Shown: piece after piece, positions 25,867 through 35,559 of the stretch
Numbering within the stretch: position 1 is the first letter of the stretch
How the letters are laid out: the number at the start of each line of letters is the position of its first letter
NCBI GenBank assembly: GCA_938029725.1
Contig: CALHGE010000031.1
Span: forward strand, 1 to 64,000
Length of the DNA stretch: 64,000 nt
DNA from: an uncultured Flavobacteriaceae bacterium
Lineage (GTDB): Bacteria; Bacteroidota; Bacteroidia; Flavobacteriales; Flavobacteriaceae
Direction of reading: 5' to 3'
Position numbers and translations under genes: made by a program
The notes under the pieces: model-generated
Seen by the model: only the letters and a program-made list of their open reading frames with translations
What the model was told of the DNA's origin: nothing
Databases searched by the model: none

Positions 25867-26993
25867 TACTTGACGTAATCCACAATCTCTAACCCATACC
25901 CCACTATGCCAACTCGTTTGGTCTGTTGACGATTAGTGAGCAACCGCATTTTTGTGATATTGATATCATGAAGAATTTGTGCGCCTATTCCAAAGTCACG
26001 CGTATCCATATCTATTTTTGGCGCCTTGAGAACTCCTTCTTTTTGTAAGGCTTTCAATTCTGTTAATCGCGATAAAAGATTTAAAGATTCTGAATCTTGG
26101 TTGATAAATACAATAGCCCCTTTGCCTTCTGTATTGATGGCGGTAAACATATCTTCTAATTTCTTATCAGGGTTGTTTGTTAAGGTACCTAAAACATCAT
26201 TATTAACAAGGGTGGAGTTGATTCGTGTCAATACTTTTTCGTCTTTATTCCAACTTCCTTTGGTTAAAGCAATATGAATATGATTGTTGGTAGTTTGCTT
26301 ATAGGCTCTCAGTCTAAAATCTCCAAAACGTGTAGTTATAGTAAAGTCTTCTTTTTTGTCAATAAGACTATCATGCTCCATACGGTAAGCAACCAAATCT
26401 TCGATAGAAACAATCTTTAATTTGAATTTTTCAGCAACCATCATAAGTTGAGGAAGTCGCGCCATTGTGCCATCTTCATTCATGATTTCAACGATGATAC
26501 CTGCAGGCTTGAGTCCGGCTAAACGGGCAAAATCAATTGCGGCTTCCGTATGACCTGTTCTTCTCAAAACACCACCTTCTTTGGCTATTAAAGGAAAAAT
26601 ATGACCTGGTCTTGCTAAATCATGTGGTTTGGTAGCTGAATCTGTAAGGGCAAAGACCGTTTTTGCTCTATCAGAGGCTGAAATACCAGTAGTGACACCA
26701 TTTCCTCGTAAATCTACAGAAACCGTAAAAGCGGTTTCTAAAGGATCTGTATTATGATCTACCATCATATGTAGCCCTAGATCTTTGCAACGCCCTTCCG
26801 TTAATGGAGCGCAGATCAGTCCTCTTCCATGCTTTGCCATAAAATTGACGGTTTCAGGAGTGGCTAATTCAGCGGCGGCTAAGAAATCGCCTTCGTTTTC
26901 GCGATTTTCATCATCAACTACAATGATAACTTTGCCAGCGCGAATGTCTGTAATCGCTTCTTCTATGGTATTCAGTTGTATGTTTTTTTTCAT
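25863..26993 (-). CDS. ribB: 3,4-dihydroxy-2-butanone-4-phosphate synthase with degenerate GTP cyclohydrolase II domain
   Basis: The N-terminal half (to about 205) is a well-conserved RibB with VVDDENRENEGDF and GHTEAAIDFARLA, making the four-carbon unit of riboflavin. The C-terminal half aligns in order with GTP cyclohydrolase II but lacks the zinc-binding cysteines (the usual HSECLTGD...RCDCG region reads INSTLVNNDVLGTLTNN) and the RGIG loop (INQDSESLN). This half is probably inactive in GTP cyclohydrolysis, resembling described RibBX proteins. The ATG at 26993 is preferred over a TTG at 27005 that overlaps the upstream stop. Confidence 0.88.
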   Translation of the reverse strand: MKKNIQLNTIEEAITDIRAGKVIIVVDDENRENEGDFLAAAELATPETVNFMAKHGRGLICAPLTEGRCKDLGLHMMVDHNTDPLETAFTVSVDLRGNGVTTGISASDRAKTVFALTDSATKPHDLARPGHIFPLIAKEGGVLRRTGHTEAAIDFARLAGLKPAGIIVEIMNEDGTMARLPQLMMVAEKFKLKIVSIEDLVAYRMEHDSLIDKKEDFTITTRFGDFRLRAYKQTTNNHIHIALTKGSWNKDEKVLTRINSTLVNNDVLGTLTNNPDKKLEDMFTAINTEGKGAIVFINQDSESLNLLSRLTELKALQKEGVLKAPKIDMDTRDFGIGAQILHDINITKMRLLTNRQQTKRVGIVGYGLEIVDYVKY

Positions 26994-27001
26994 GCTAGTT
27001 A

Positions 27002-28477
27002 TCAAGAGGTGGTACTTTTATCTTTCTTTTTTGGAAGGAATTTTTTGAAAAAGTCGATGACTCTTCCAAAACTCATCAAACCCTTATCAGCTGTTGCTCT
27101 TCTTGTTAAAATCACACCCAAAGGTAGCATAACCAAAGTAGATAGCCATGCGCCGAGCATCGGGTGAATGTTTCCTTTTTTAGAATAATTTTCTGCAAAC
27201 ACGCCCAAGAAATAATAGATTAAGAATAAAACTATCGCAATGACCATGGGCAACCCTAACCCTCCTTTTCGAATAATAGCGCCAAGCGGAGCTCCAACAA
27301 AAAATAAGATAATACATGAAAAAGCTAAGGCGAACTTTTTATGTAGCGAAAGAATGTGGCGCCTATGAAATTCATAACGCTTGTTCATCTCTTTCTTTTT
27401 TCCTTGTATTGAGGTCAAAACATTGGCAGTTGAATTCTTTGCGGAATTCAACAATTGAACCTGTTGCCACTCTGGATATAAAGTCGCTATACTATCTTTT
27501 AAAATATCAAACTTAAGGTTTTTAGAAAGCTCTGGTAGGGCGCCTTTTAGTGTACTGTCTACTTTTGGAATGGCAACAAATACCCCCATTCGCTCAGAAG
27601 TGACTTTAGAAAATGAAGTTACCCTTCGCAGGTTGTCTTGTTTGATAGAATCAATATCTTTTGTTAAACGAGAGATATTTTTCATTTTCTCCGTTCGTAG
27701 ATCTTTTTCTTCTTCCAGATCTACATTATTGAACTCTGATAGATCAATATTCATGGTGTAGGTCTCGAATTCAGACTGTGCGAATGGGTATTTCTTTTTA
27801 TCACTTTTAGTTCCTTCTACCGCCTGGTACAACTGACCATCATTTAAAACCAATTGTATAATATTAGACTTCTCGCTACTTTTTAGTTCGCCAGTTTTAG
27901 CTTTGATAACGCGGTAGTTGACATTGGTCTTGGTCTTTTGATGAATGATTACATTCTCTAAAAAGTTATCATTTTCACCATATTTTCGATCTACTTTAAT
28001 ATTCATATCTGCAGTTTCGAAATCGCTAAAAACACCTTCCGCAATGGCAATGGCCGGTTTTAGTTTAGCGATATTTCTTCGCAGATAAAATATTTTTTGT
28101 TCAGAAGCAGGAATGACATTATTGGCAAAGTAAAAAGTGACTCCGCCCAAACCTATCATAAATATAACAATGCTAAGCATCGCACGTTGCAGTGAAATGC
28201 CAGAAGCTTTCATGGCAGCGAACTCGTAGTGTTCTGCAAAATTTCCGAAAGTGAGTATGGAGGACAAAAGAACAGTCAAAGGAAGTACCTTTTCGGTAAG
28301 CTCTGGCATCTTATAAAAGAAGAACTTTCCTATGATAAGCATATCGAGGCCTTTGCCTGCCAAATCATCAATAAACAACCAGATTGATTGAAAAATGAAG
28401 ATGAACATCATTATGACAAACGAACTGATTAAATTAGATAAAAATCGAGATAAAATGTATTTATCGAGAATTCTCAA
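27002..28477 (-). CDS. LptF/LptG-family lipopolysaccharide export permease (YjgP/YjgQ)
   Basis: The 491-residue protein has three membrane segments at each end and a large periplasmic beta domain between, the LptF/G layout. It begins RILDKYILSRFLSN, typical for the family, and has HKKFALAFSCIILFFVGAPLGAI before the second membrane block. With the LptB ATPase it would extract LPS toward the outer membrane. It lies 10 bp after lolA in the operon tpx-dgkA-ftsK-lolA-lpt-ribB. Which of LptF or LptG it is cannot be decided by eye. Confidence 0.88.
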   Translation of the reverse strand: MRILDKYILSRFLSNLISSFVIMMFIFIFQSIWLFIDDLAGKGLDMLIIGKFFFYKMPELTEKVLPLTVLLSSILTFGNFAEHYEFAAMKASGISLQRAMLSIVIFMIGLGGVTFYFANNVIPASEQKIFYLRRNIAKLKPAIAIAEGVFSDFETADMNIKVDRKYGENDNFLENVIIHQKTKTNVNYRVIKAKTGELKSSEKSNIIQLVLNDGQLYQAVEGTKSDKKKYPFAQSEFETYTMNIDLSEFNNVDLEEEKDLRTEKMKNISRLTKDIDSIKQDNLRRVTSFSKVTSERMGVFVAIPKVDSTLKGALPELSKNLKFDILKDSIATLYPEWQQVQLLNSAKNSTANVLTSIQGKKKEMNKRYEFHRRHILSLHKKFALAFSCIILFFVGAPLGAIIRKGGLGLPMVIAIVLFLIYYFLGVFAENYSKKGNIHPMLGAWLSTLVMLPLGVILTRRATADKGLMSFGRVIDFFKKFLPKKKDKSTTS

Positions 28478-28487
28478 GGTAAATGCC

Positions 28488-29150
28488 TTAGTTTTTTATG
28501 ATGTAGTACCCGTCGCTCTTGTACTTGGTTTCATCAAAAGTAAATAAGGTTTTTGATAAAGGTTGATTTGTTTTAAAAGAATTAACAGTAATCGTCGTAG
28601 TAGTGCTGTTTTTTCCAGTGTAAATAAGTTTATAGATGTGTTTTGTTTCAGCATCCACGCCCATTAAAATACTCTTTATTTCAGCATTACTATCCATCGG
28701 AACCAGTTTTACATACTGTATTTTTCGACCTTGAACATTTTGAAGAATGTCCCAAGCATAAGTATGACCTTCCTTATAGAAGGTTAACATTTTTGAAGGC
28801 GTCAAGGCATTTTCATCTGCTGCTTTATCTTCAATCGTCACCTCTTCATTTTCAGGCACAATGGTGTATACTTTATTTCCGTCATATAACTGCTGCGTGC
28901 CCAAATAGTTGAAAAGGTATTTGTCATTTTGCAAGGTAACATCACCGCGAGTCTCAGAATTTATATCCGCTTCTGTATTTTGTAATACGTAGTTGAAGTC
29001 TACAAAAATATTCTCGTAGGCCTGAACTTTGTTGTAAACATCATCTAGTAATGTCTTTGCTTTACTTGAATTTTGAGAAAAAGAAAAATTCGCGATAAAA
29101 ATTAATACGAATACTAAAACTAATTTTTTCATTACTTTATTTAATTTCAT
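28488..29150 (-). CDS. lolA: Outer-membrane lipoprotein carrier LolA-type protein
   Basis: The protein has a signal peptide (KKLVLVFVLIFIANFSFSQ) and the LolA pattern: an early VQAYENIFVDFNYVLQN strand and later DGNKVYTIVPENEEV and PSKMLTFYKEGH. It shuttles lipoproteins through the periplasm. The first ATG (29150) overlaps ftsK by 14 bp. A second ATG at 29132 gives a cleaner signal peptide and no overlap, so the true start may be there. Its position between ftsK and the Lpt permease is typical of flavobacteria. Confidence 0.87.
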   Translation of the reverse strand: MKLNKVMKKLVLVFVLIFIANFSFSQNSSKAKTLLDDVYNKVQAYENIFVDFNYVLQNTEADINSETRGDVTLQNDKYLFNYLGTQQLYDGNKVYTIVPENEEVTIEDKAADENALTPSKMLTFYKEGHTYAWDILQNVQGRKIQYVKLVPMDSNAEIKSILMGVDAETKHIYKLIYTGKNSTTTTITVNSFKTNQPLSKTLFTFDETKYKSDGYYIIKN

Positions 29151-31512
29151 TATTAAGTAAATGTTCTAAGGCTATTAAATCCACCACTAAAACCTGTCTG
29201 GCTTTACTACCTTCAAAGGGTCCAACGATTCCGGCGGCTTCTAATTGATCTACAATTCGTCCGGCCCGGTTATAGCCTAATTTTAATTTTCTTTGAATTA
29301 ATGATGCTGAGCCTTGCTGCGCAATTACAATCACTTCAGCGGCTTCTTTAAACTTAGCATCTCTGTCTGAGATGTTATTATCAATACTTGTGCCAGAATC
29401 GTCACCAGAGTATTCAGGTAATTGATGCGCCTCAGGATACGCTCTTTGTGAACCAATAAATTCTGTGATTTTAGCGACTTCAGGTGTGTCTACAAAAGCA
29501 CATTGAATACGTGTTACATCGTTGCCTTGAGTAAATAACATATCACCTCGGCCAATTAATTGATCGGCTCCTGAAGCATCTAAAATGGTTCTTGAATCTA
29601 TTTTAGAAGTTACTCTAAAAGCAATACGCGCTGGAAAATTCGCCTTAATAATACCTGTAATTACATTCACCGAAGGACGTTGAGTAGCAATAATCAAATG
29701 GATACCAATAGCTCTTGCCAACTGTGCTAATCGCGCAACGGGAGTCTCTACTTCCTTACCAGCGGTCATAATCAAATCGGCAAACTCATCAATTACCAGA
29801 ACAATATAAGGTAAGAACATATGACCGTCATTCGGATTCAGTTTTCGTGCCTTAAACTTATCGTTGTATTCTTTAATGTTACGAACCATTGCTGTTTTTA
29901 ACAATTCATAGCGATTATCCATTTCAATACAGAGTGAATTCAAGGTGTGAATCACCTTGGTATTATCGGTTATAATAGCATCTTCAGAATCAGGTAGCTT
30001 GGCCAAGAAATGGCGCTCTATTTTATTGAAGAGTGTTAACTCTACTTTCTTCGGATCTACCAAAACAAACTTCACTTCTGCAGGATGTTTTTTATAAAGT
30101 AAGGAGGTAAGTACAGCGTTAAGCCCTACAGATTTACCTTGCCCAGTAGCACCCGCCATCAATAGGTGGGGCATTTTTGCTAAATCAACCACAAAGGTTT
30201 CATTGCTGATGGTTTTACCAAAAGCAATCGGCAATTCCATTTCCGCTTTCTGAAATTTTGTAGAAGCGATCACTGAGCGCATAGAAACAATCGAGGACTT
30301 TTTATTCGGAACTTCAATACCAATGGTGCCTTTTCCAGGAATTGGCGCAATGATACGGATGCCTAATGCCGCAAGTGATAGGGCGATATCATCTTCTAGG
30401 TTTTTAATTTTAGAAATACGAACTCCCGCTTCCGGAACAATTTCGTATAAGGTTACGGTCGGTCCAATAGTTGCCTTAATCTGGGCAATACCAATTTTGT
30501 AGTTCTTAAGCGTGTTTACAATTTTAGTTTTGTTCTCTTCAAGTTCCGCCTGATTAATTGTAATTCCGCCTGTAACACCGTGTTGATCTAATAATTCTAT
30601 AGTTGGAAATTTATAACTTCCCAAGTCTAGGGTAGGATCGAACTCACCAAAATCAGCAACCAATTTTTCAGCAGTATTCTTTTTGACTTCTTTTTCTTCA
30701 ACGATTTTTTCGACTTTCATCGCTAAATCTTCAACCTCTTCCTCGACAGGAACGGTAACCTCGAAATCATCAATAGTTTTTTCAACTAGTGGAGGAATGT
30801 CTTGTTTATGGGTGTAGGTGTCAATGATTACTGGTGTTTCATCCTCTGATTCAACTGAAAGCGTCATTTCTCCCGAATCGTTTTCTTTGGGATTAGTATT
30901 CCCTGTGAGTTCAGTTTTTAGAGCATTTGTCTTGTTCTTGAACCAACTAGCGATTTCATCTGGCGCGAATTTGAACAAACGCACAAGAATAAAGACTAAT
31001 CCGAAGACTAGCAGCAGGAGCACGCCAATCTTACCCACGTAATCTTGCAGAAAATCGTTCATTTCATATCCTATCAGTCCGCCTAATAAAGGTTGTTCAT
31101 AAGCAAAGAAACCTAGGGCGATAGAAATCCATATCATGAAAATCAAACCCCAAATCCATTTTTTGAGCATTCCTTTTTGATCTAGCCCCAAGAACATGTA
31201 GAGGCCTTTCAAACATAGTAAGACGGGCAGAATTAAAGACGTTATTCCGAAGCCCTTGTACATGAAGAAATGACTTACCGCAGCACCGAATTTATTGAGA
31301 AGGTTTTTTGCTTCCTCATTACGATCGTTAAATTCAGTTAATGCACTTTGGTCATCTTGCCAATTGAAGTAAAAAGAGATAAAAGAAAAGAAAAGGGCAA
31401 TGCTGAGGAGCGTCAACAAGCTTCCCAGTATAATTTTATTCTGTTTGGATAATTTAAAAGACCTTGGTTTTTTGGTAGGTTTCGCCTTGGTTTTCTTTGT
31501 CCTCTTTGCCAT
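29137..31512 (-). CDS. ftsK: DNA translocase FtsK/SpoIIIE
   Basis: The 791-residue protein has four N-terminal membrane segments (about 25-180), an acidic linker (to about 290) and the motor domain. Walker A is GATGQGKSVGLN and Walker B is VLVIDEFADLIM, followed by the ATQRPSVNVITG motif. The last ~65 residues form the winged-helix gamma domain (IQRKLKLGYNRAGRIVDQLE) that reads polar DNA sequences. It coordinates chromosome segregation with division. The linker is short compared with E. coli FtsK, as usual in Bacteroidetes. Confidence 0.95.
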   Translation of the reverse strand: MAKRTKKTKAKPTKKPRSFKLSKQNKIILGSLLTLLSIALFFSFISFYFNWQDDQSALTEFNDRNEEAKNLLNKFGAAVSHFFMYKGFGITSLILPVLLCLKGLYMFLGLDQKGMLKKWIWGLIFMIWISIALGFFAYEQPLLGGLIGYEMNDFLQDYVGKIGVLLLLVFGLVFILVRLFKFAPDEIASWFKNKTNALKTELTGNTNPKENDSGEMTLSVESEDETPVIIDTYTHKQDIPPLVEKTIDDFEVTVPVEEEVEDLAMKVEKIVEEKEVKKNTAEKLVADFGEFDPTLDLGSYKFPTIELLDQHGVTGGITINQAELEENKTKIVNTLKNYKIGIAQIKATIGPTVTLYEIVPEAGVRISKIKNLEDDIALSLAALGIRIIAPIPGKGTIGIEVPNKKSSIVSMRSVIASTKFQKAEMELPIAFGKTISNETFVVDLAKMPHLLMAGATGQGKSVGLNAVLTSLLYKKHPAEVKFVLVDPKKVELTLFNKIERHFLAKLPDSEDAIITDNTKVIHTLNSLCIEMDNRYELLKTAMVRNIKEYNDKFKARKLNPNDGHMFLPYIVLVIDEFADLIMTAGKEVETPVARLAQLARAIGIHLIIATQRPSVNVITGIIKANFPARIAFRVTSKIDSRTILDASGADQLIGRGDMLFTQGNDVTRIQCAFVDTPEVAKITEFIGSQRAYPEAHQLPEYSGDDSGTSIDNNISDRDAKFKEAAEVIVIAQQGSASLIQRKLKLGYNRAGRIVDQLEAAGIVGPFEGSKARQVLVVDLIALEHLLNNEIK

Positions 31513-31574
31513 TCAATAGGTTATTCAGGGGGTAAAAATACAAATTTAACGCGGAAGAAGAAGGGCTAAATTTC

Positions 31575-31946
31575 TCAAAATATTTTTGGCAAATAAATGA
31601 TGCATCCAATAATGGTTGCGGCAATCGAAACTATCATCACTGCTCCAGCAGAAACATCTTTTATGAATCCGATTTTTTTGTCAAATTCTGGTTGCACAAA
31701 ATCAGAGACTTTTTCAATAGCTGTATTTAAACCTTCAGTTCCCATGATAATAGCTATTGTAAGAATTTGGAGAATCCATTCTGTGTTTGAAATTTCAAAA
31801 TAGAACCCGGCAACGGTCATAACTATGGCAATACATACCTGAACTTTTATACTCGCTTCAGTACGAATCAAAAGAAGGGCTCCACGTAATGCGAAGCCCA
31901 CACTTTTTATTCTGTTTACTAAGAATGAATCTTTAGGCATTTGCAA
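31575..31946 (-). CDS. dgkA: Diacylglycerol/undecaprenol kinase family protein
   Basis: The 123-residue protein has three membrane segments and the DgkA signature TEGLNTAIEKVSDFV, plus the N-terminal AFRG-like region (VGFALRGALLLIRTEAS). It phosphorylates diacylglycerol or undecaprenol at the inner membrane. The start overlaps tpx by 14 bp, so translation is coupled. Confidence 0.9.
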   Translation of the reverse strand: MQMPKDSFLVNRIKSVGFALRGALLLIRTEASIKVQVCIAIVMTVAGFYFEISNTEWILQILTIAIIMGTEGLNTAIEKVSDFVQPEFDKKIGFIKDVSAGAVMIVSIAATIIGCIIYLPKIF

Positions 31947-32439
31947 TTGCTTCTAAGGCTGCTGCGTAATTTGGTTCGTCTGCTATTTCACTAACCTGCT
32001 CTGCGTGTAACACTTTTCCATCTTCATTAAGAACCACTACAGCTCTAGAGTGTAACGGCATTAATGGTCCGTCTGAAAAATCTACTTGGTAGGCTTTGCC
32101 AAAATTACCATCTCTGAAATCAGAAAGCATTTCAACACTTTCGATACCTTCTGCACCACAAAAACGAGCTTGGGCAAAGGGTAAGTCTTTAGAAATACAA
32201 AGTACAACCGTATTGTCTAAGCCTGACGCATCTTTGTTGAATTGACGCACAGATTGCGCACAAGTACCTGTATCAATACTTGGAAATATGTTAAGAACTA
32301 CTTTCTTTCCATTGTAATCAGCGAGCGTGGCAGCTGATAAATCACCTTTGGTTAAGTTAAATTCTGGAGCTGCACTACCAACTGCTGGTAAAGTGCCTAT
32401 TGAGTTTATTGGATTTCCACCTAAAGTAATTGAAGCCAT
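31933..32439 (-). CDS. tpx: Thiol peroxidase
   Basis: The 168-residue protein has the Tpx motifs NIFPSIDTGTC with peroxidatic C60 and ARFCGAEG with resolving C94, plus HSRAVVVLN near the C-terminus. It reduces peroxides using thioredoxin. It is the first gene of the minus-strand core block. An A/T-rich leader precedes the ATG. Confidence 0.95.
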   Translation of the reverse strand: MASITLGGNPINSIGTLPAVGSAAPEFNLTKGDLSAATLADYNGKKVVLNIFPSIDTGTCAQSVRQFNKDASGLDNTVVLCISKDLPFAQARFCGAEGIESVEMLSDFRDGNFGKAYQVDFSDGPLMPLHSRAVVVLNEDGKVLHAEQVSEIADEPNYAAALEAIANA

Positions 32440-32529
32440 ATTTTTTTAATTTTTTGTGAAATTAAAAAAACGTTACTAAATTCTTAGCATAAAGATGTTT
32501 ATTATTTTAAGCTTTGGGAAATGCTTAAC

Positions 32530-32602
32530 TTTTTAGGCATGATTAAAAAGAGCGTACTTCGGTTGGTAGATATGCATGCCCCGCTTAAGAGATGCCTAAA
32601 AA
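32530..32602. repeat. 11-bp inverted repeat bracketing a 51-nt interior
   Basis: TTTTTAGGCAT (32530-32540) is mirrored exactly by ATGCCTAAAAA (32592-32602). An inner AGCG/CGCT pair (32551-32554/32582-32585) could extend the stem. It lies between nhaC and tpx, both on the minus strand, and may be the nhaC terminator or a tiny mobile-repeat remnant. Confidence 0.5.
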
Positions 32603-32697
32603 CTAGCATCTATCAAATACCGCCTCAGCTAAATTCAACATTGACAACCACTAGATTTGGAGTTTTACAAGCCCCATGTATTTCTTAAACGAAAAGT

Positions 32698-34197
32698 TTA
32701 TTTTGAATCGGTGGAAACCAATTGTTTTATTTTAATACCAAGGCCGGCAAATATCAAAGTCATAATCGGACTTAACCAATTGAAAATGGCATAGAACATA
32801 TACTCAAATACACTTACGCCAAGAACGCCACTATGGTAAGCGCCACAGGTATTCCAAGGAATCAGTACTGAAGTCACTGTACCTGAATCTTCCAAGGTTC
32901 GACTCAAATTTTCTGGTGCAAGCCCTCTATCTTCATAGGCCTTAGCAAACATTTTACCTGGTACCACGATGGCCAAATACTGATCTGAAGCGGTAATGTT
33001 CAAGGCTAAACAACTTCCTACGGTACTTGCGAAAAGCCCGAAGGTTGTTTTTGCCATACTTAATAATGATTTTGTAATTCTTGAAAGCGCTCCAATACCA
33101 TCCATTATTCCCCCGAAAACCATAGCACAAACTATGAGCCATATGGTTCCAAGCATTCCTGCCATTCCTTTGGCAGAGAATAGATCGCTTAGTGTTGCAT
33201 TATCTGAAGCGATAGCAGTTTTGACCGTAATTGCGGTTAATATGCCTTTGTATCCTGATTCAAAATCAAGGCTTTCACTACCTCCGATAGTGGCCACTAT
33301 ACCGGGTTGAAAAATCAAAGCGAAAACACCACCTAAAAGAGTTCCTATTAGCAGTGCCAGTAGGGGTGGAGCTTTTTTAATAATCATAAAAATGACAGCC
33401 AATGGCACTAAAAACAACCAGCCTGAGATATTAAAACTCTTTTCAATTGAAGCTAAAATAGCTTCGGTGTCAGCCGTTCCATTTGTTTCTATTGTAAAGC
33501 CTAAAATAATAAAGACAACCAGCGTTACCACAATTGTTGGTATTGTGGTAATGGTCATGTATTTAATATGACTAAAAAGCTCACCTCCGGCCATGGCAGG
33601 TGCGAGATTGGTGGTATCACTCAAAGGCGATAATTTATCTCCGAAATAAGCGCCAGATAAAACAGCTCCAGCGGTCATTCCAAGCGAAATTCCCAAGGCA
33701 TCACCAATGCCTATTAGGGCTATACCAACCGTAGCAGAGGTTGTCCAAGAGCTACCTGTCGCTATCGATATGATGGCGCAGATTATTACGCTCGCGGCAA
33801 GAAAGATAGTGGGGTTCAATATTTGAAGTCCATAATAAATCATGGAAGGTATAATACCACTAATCAACCAAGTACCTGATAGGGCACCAACCATAAGAAG
33901 TATAAGCAAGGCCCCTGTTGTAGATTTTACATTTTCGGCAACTTCGGCCATCATTTGTTTATAAGATACTTTATTAAAGAACCCTACAATTGCAGCAACT
34001 GCACCTCCTAATAAAAGAATAAACTGATTAGACCCGCTTAACGCATCATCACCAAAAACAAACACGTTGTATGCTAACATGGCCACAAGAACGAAAACAG
34101 GTAGAAGCGCTTCCCAGATACTGAGCTCTCTATTTTCTACAATGTTTTCGTTCTCTCTGTGTTTGTTTTTTTTCTTGCTCTCCATATCTCGGTTCAA
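32698..34197 (-). CDS. nhaC: NhaC-family Na+/H+ antiporter
   Basis: The 499-residue protein has about 12 membrane segments and the NhaC-family features GSSWTTSATVGIALIGIG, SGAYFGDKLSPLSDTTNLAP and NITASDQYLAIVVPGKMF. It exchanges sodium for protons across the inner membrane, which fits a marine lifestyle. A basic cytoplasmic N-terminus precedes the first membrane segment. Some family members exchange other ions or metabolites, so specificity is inferred. Confidence 0.9.
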   Translation of the reverse strand: MNRDMESKKKNKHRENENIVENRELSIWEALLPVFVLVAMLAYNVFVFGDDALSGSNQFILLLGGAVAAIVGFFNKVSYKQMMAEVAENVKSTTGALLILLMVGALSGTWLISGIIPSMIYYGLQILNPTIFLAASVIICAIISIATGSSWTTSATVGIALIGIGDALGISLGMTAGAVLSGAYFGDKLSPLSDTTNLAPAMAGGELFSHIKYMTITTIPTIVVTLVVFIILGFTIETNGTADTEAILASIEKSFNISGWLFLVPLAVIFMIIKKAPPLLALLIGTLLGGVFALIFQPGIVATIGGSESLDFESGYKGILTAITVKTAIASDNATLSDLFSAKGMAGMLGTIWLIVCAMVFGGIMDGIGALSRITKSLLSMAKTTFGLFASTVGSCLALNITASDQYLAIVVPGKMFAKAYEDRGLAPENLSRTLEDSGTVTSVLIPWNTCGAYHSGVLGVSVFEYMFYAIFNWLSPIMTLIFAGLGIKIKQLVSTDSK

Positions 34198-34255
34198 TTG
34201 GTTATTCCGTAATATTACGATTTTGGATACGGCTGTGCAAGCTGTATTTTAAGAA

Positions 34256-35476
34256 CTAAACTAGGACTTGAGCTTGAGGAGTTATATTCAATTGTTTCAG
34301 ACAGTCCTGCATTTTTCGATAGGTTCGCTCAATATCGTGATCCAATCCTATTGAGAATCGAATAAGTCCATTTGAAAGTCCCATCTCTAGTTGTTCCTCT
34401 AAAGGTATTTCAGAAGAAGTCGAGGTTCCAGGAGCACTAAACAAGGTTTTGTAGAAACCTAGGCTCACTGCAAGATATCCTAATTTTTCTGCTTGCATGA
34501 GCTCCATGAACGCGTTTGCATTTTCTAATGAACCAAGGTCTAGCGTTAATAAACCGCCAAAACCATAGTCAGCATTCATTTGTTCTTTCATGATATGATG
34601 ACCAAAATGCGAAACAAGACCAGGGTAAACCGCCCGAAACCCTTCCGCTTCAAATTTTTGTGCTAAGAATAATGCATTTTTACTATGCTGTTGTATGCGA
34701 ATAGTTAGGGTTCTCATGTTTTTCAAGATAGAAGCTGCCCGCAGACTGTCAAGTGTGCTTCCAAATAGCATTCCGGCACCATTATTTACATCTTTTAGGC
34801 TAAGACAAAACTCGGCAGTACCACATACGGCCCCTGCGACACAATCACTGGTTCCGTTAATAAACTTAGTTAAACTATGAATTACAATATCAGCCCCTAG
34901 TTTAGCAGCAGAAATTGAAAGCGGAGCAAAAGTATTATCAACAACTAAGGGAATGCCATGTTTTTTGGCAAGCTCAGAAAGTGCTTTGATATCTGCTACT
35001 TCAAGCAAAGGGTTGCTAACAGACTCGCAATAAATCATTTTGGTTCTCGAAGTGATAGATTTTTCTACAGTTTCAAGAGATGTGATGTCAACAAAGCTGG
35101 TGTCAATAGCAAACTTCTTCACGAAATTTTTCAGAAAGGCATAGGTGCCACCATAGATGGTTCTGCTACTGACAACATGGTCACCAGCATCACATAGCTG
35201 CATGATTACTGAGCTTATAGCGCCCATACCACTGGCATAGACATTGGCAGCTTCTGTACCTTCTAAAGCGGCTAAGGCATCGCCGAGGTGCAGGTTAGAT
35301 GGCGAAGAGTGGCGGCTGTAAAGATAGCAACCATCTGTGTTTCCTTCAAAGGTATCGATCATGGTTTTTGCCGATAGAAAAGTATATGTCGAAGAATCTG
35401 ATATGGAAGGGTTTATGCCTCCAAATTCTCCAAAGTGTTGTAAATCTTGTAATTTATTTGCGGATGTATTGCTCAT
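34256..35476 (-). CDS. Trans-sulfuration-family PLP enzyme (methionine gamma-lyase / cystathionine gamma-synthase type)
   Basis: The protein of about 406 residues shows the Cys/Met-metabolism PLP fold: YSRHSSPSNLHLGDALAALEGTEAA, YASGMGAISS, IYGGTY, VVDNTFAPL and the lysine motif HSLTKFINGTSD (K204 with this start). The position that is cysteine in Pseudomonas methionine gamma-lyase is glycine here, so lyase or synthase cannot be separated by eye. A divergent Lrp/AsnC regulator 154 bp away favours catabolic control by an amino acid. ATG 35476 is preferred over TTG 35497 because it has a cleaner leader. Confidence 0.88.
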   Translation of the reverse strand: MSNTSANKLQDLQHFGEFGGINPSISDSSTYTFLSAKTMIDTFEGNTDGCYLYSRHSSPSNLHLGDALAALEGTEAANVYASGMGAISSVIMQLCDAGDHVVSSRTIYGGTYAFLKNFVKKFAIDTSFVDITSLETVEKSITSRTKMIYCESVSNPLLEVADIKALSELAKKHGIPLVVDNTFAPLSISAAKLGADIVIHSLTKFINGTSDCVAGAVCGTAEFCLSLKDVNNGAGMLFGSTLDSLRAASILKNMRTLTIRIQQHSKNALFLAQKFEAEGFRAVYPGLVSHFGHHIMKEQMNADYGFGGLLTLDLGSLENANAFMELMQAEKLGYLAVSLGFYKTLFSAPGTSTSSEIPLEEQLEMGLSNGLIRFSIGLDHDIERTYRKMQDCLKQLNITPQAQVLV

Positions 35477-35497
35477 GATATCGCTGATTTTGAACAA

Positions 35498-35528
35498 TAA
35501 AATTAGACTTTATTAGTTTTTTTTACAA
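35498..35528 (-). promoter_or_regulatory. Putative promoter of the trans-sulfuration gene (TTG-N20-TAATTTTA)
   Basis: On the minus strand TTG (35528-35526) and TAATTTTA (35505-35498) are 20 bp apart, 7 of 8 matching TAnnTTTG. They lie 22 bp before the chosen ATG, next to the direct repeats at 35529-35552. Confidence 0.45.
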
Positions 35529-35552
35529 TAGATAATTAAATATTTAGATAAT
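35529..35552. promoter_or_regulatory. Direct repeats TAGATAAT x2, possible Lrp operator
   Basis: TAGATAAT occurs at 35529-35536 and 35545-35552 with an 8-bp AT-rich spacer, in the shared region between the trans-sulfuration gene and the divergent Lrp-family gene. Lrp proteins often bind such AT-rich repeats and autoregulate. The assignment rests on position. Confidence 0.4.
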
Positions 35553-35559
35553 AAATCTA

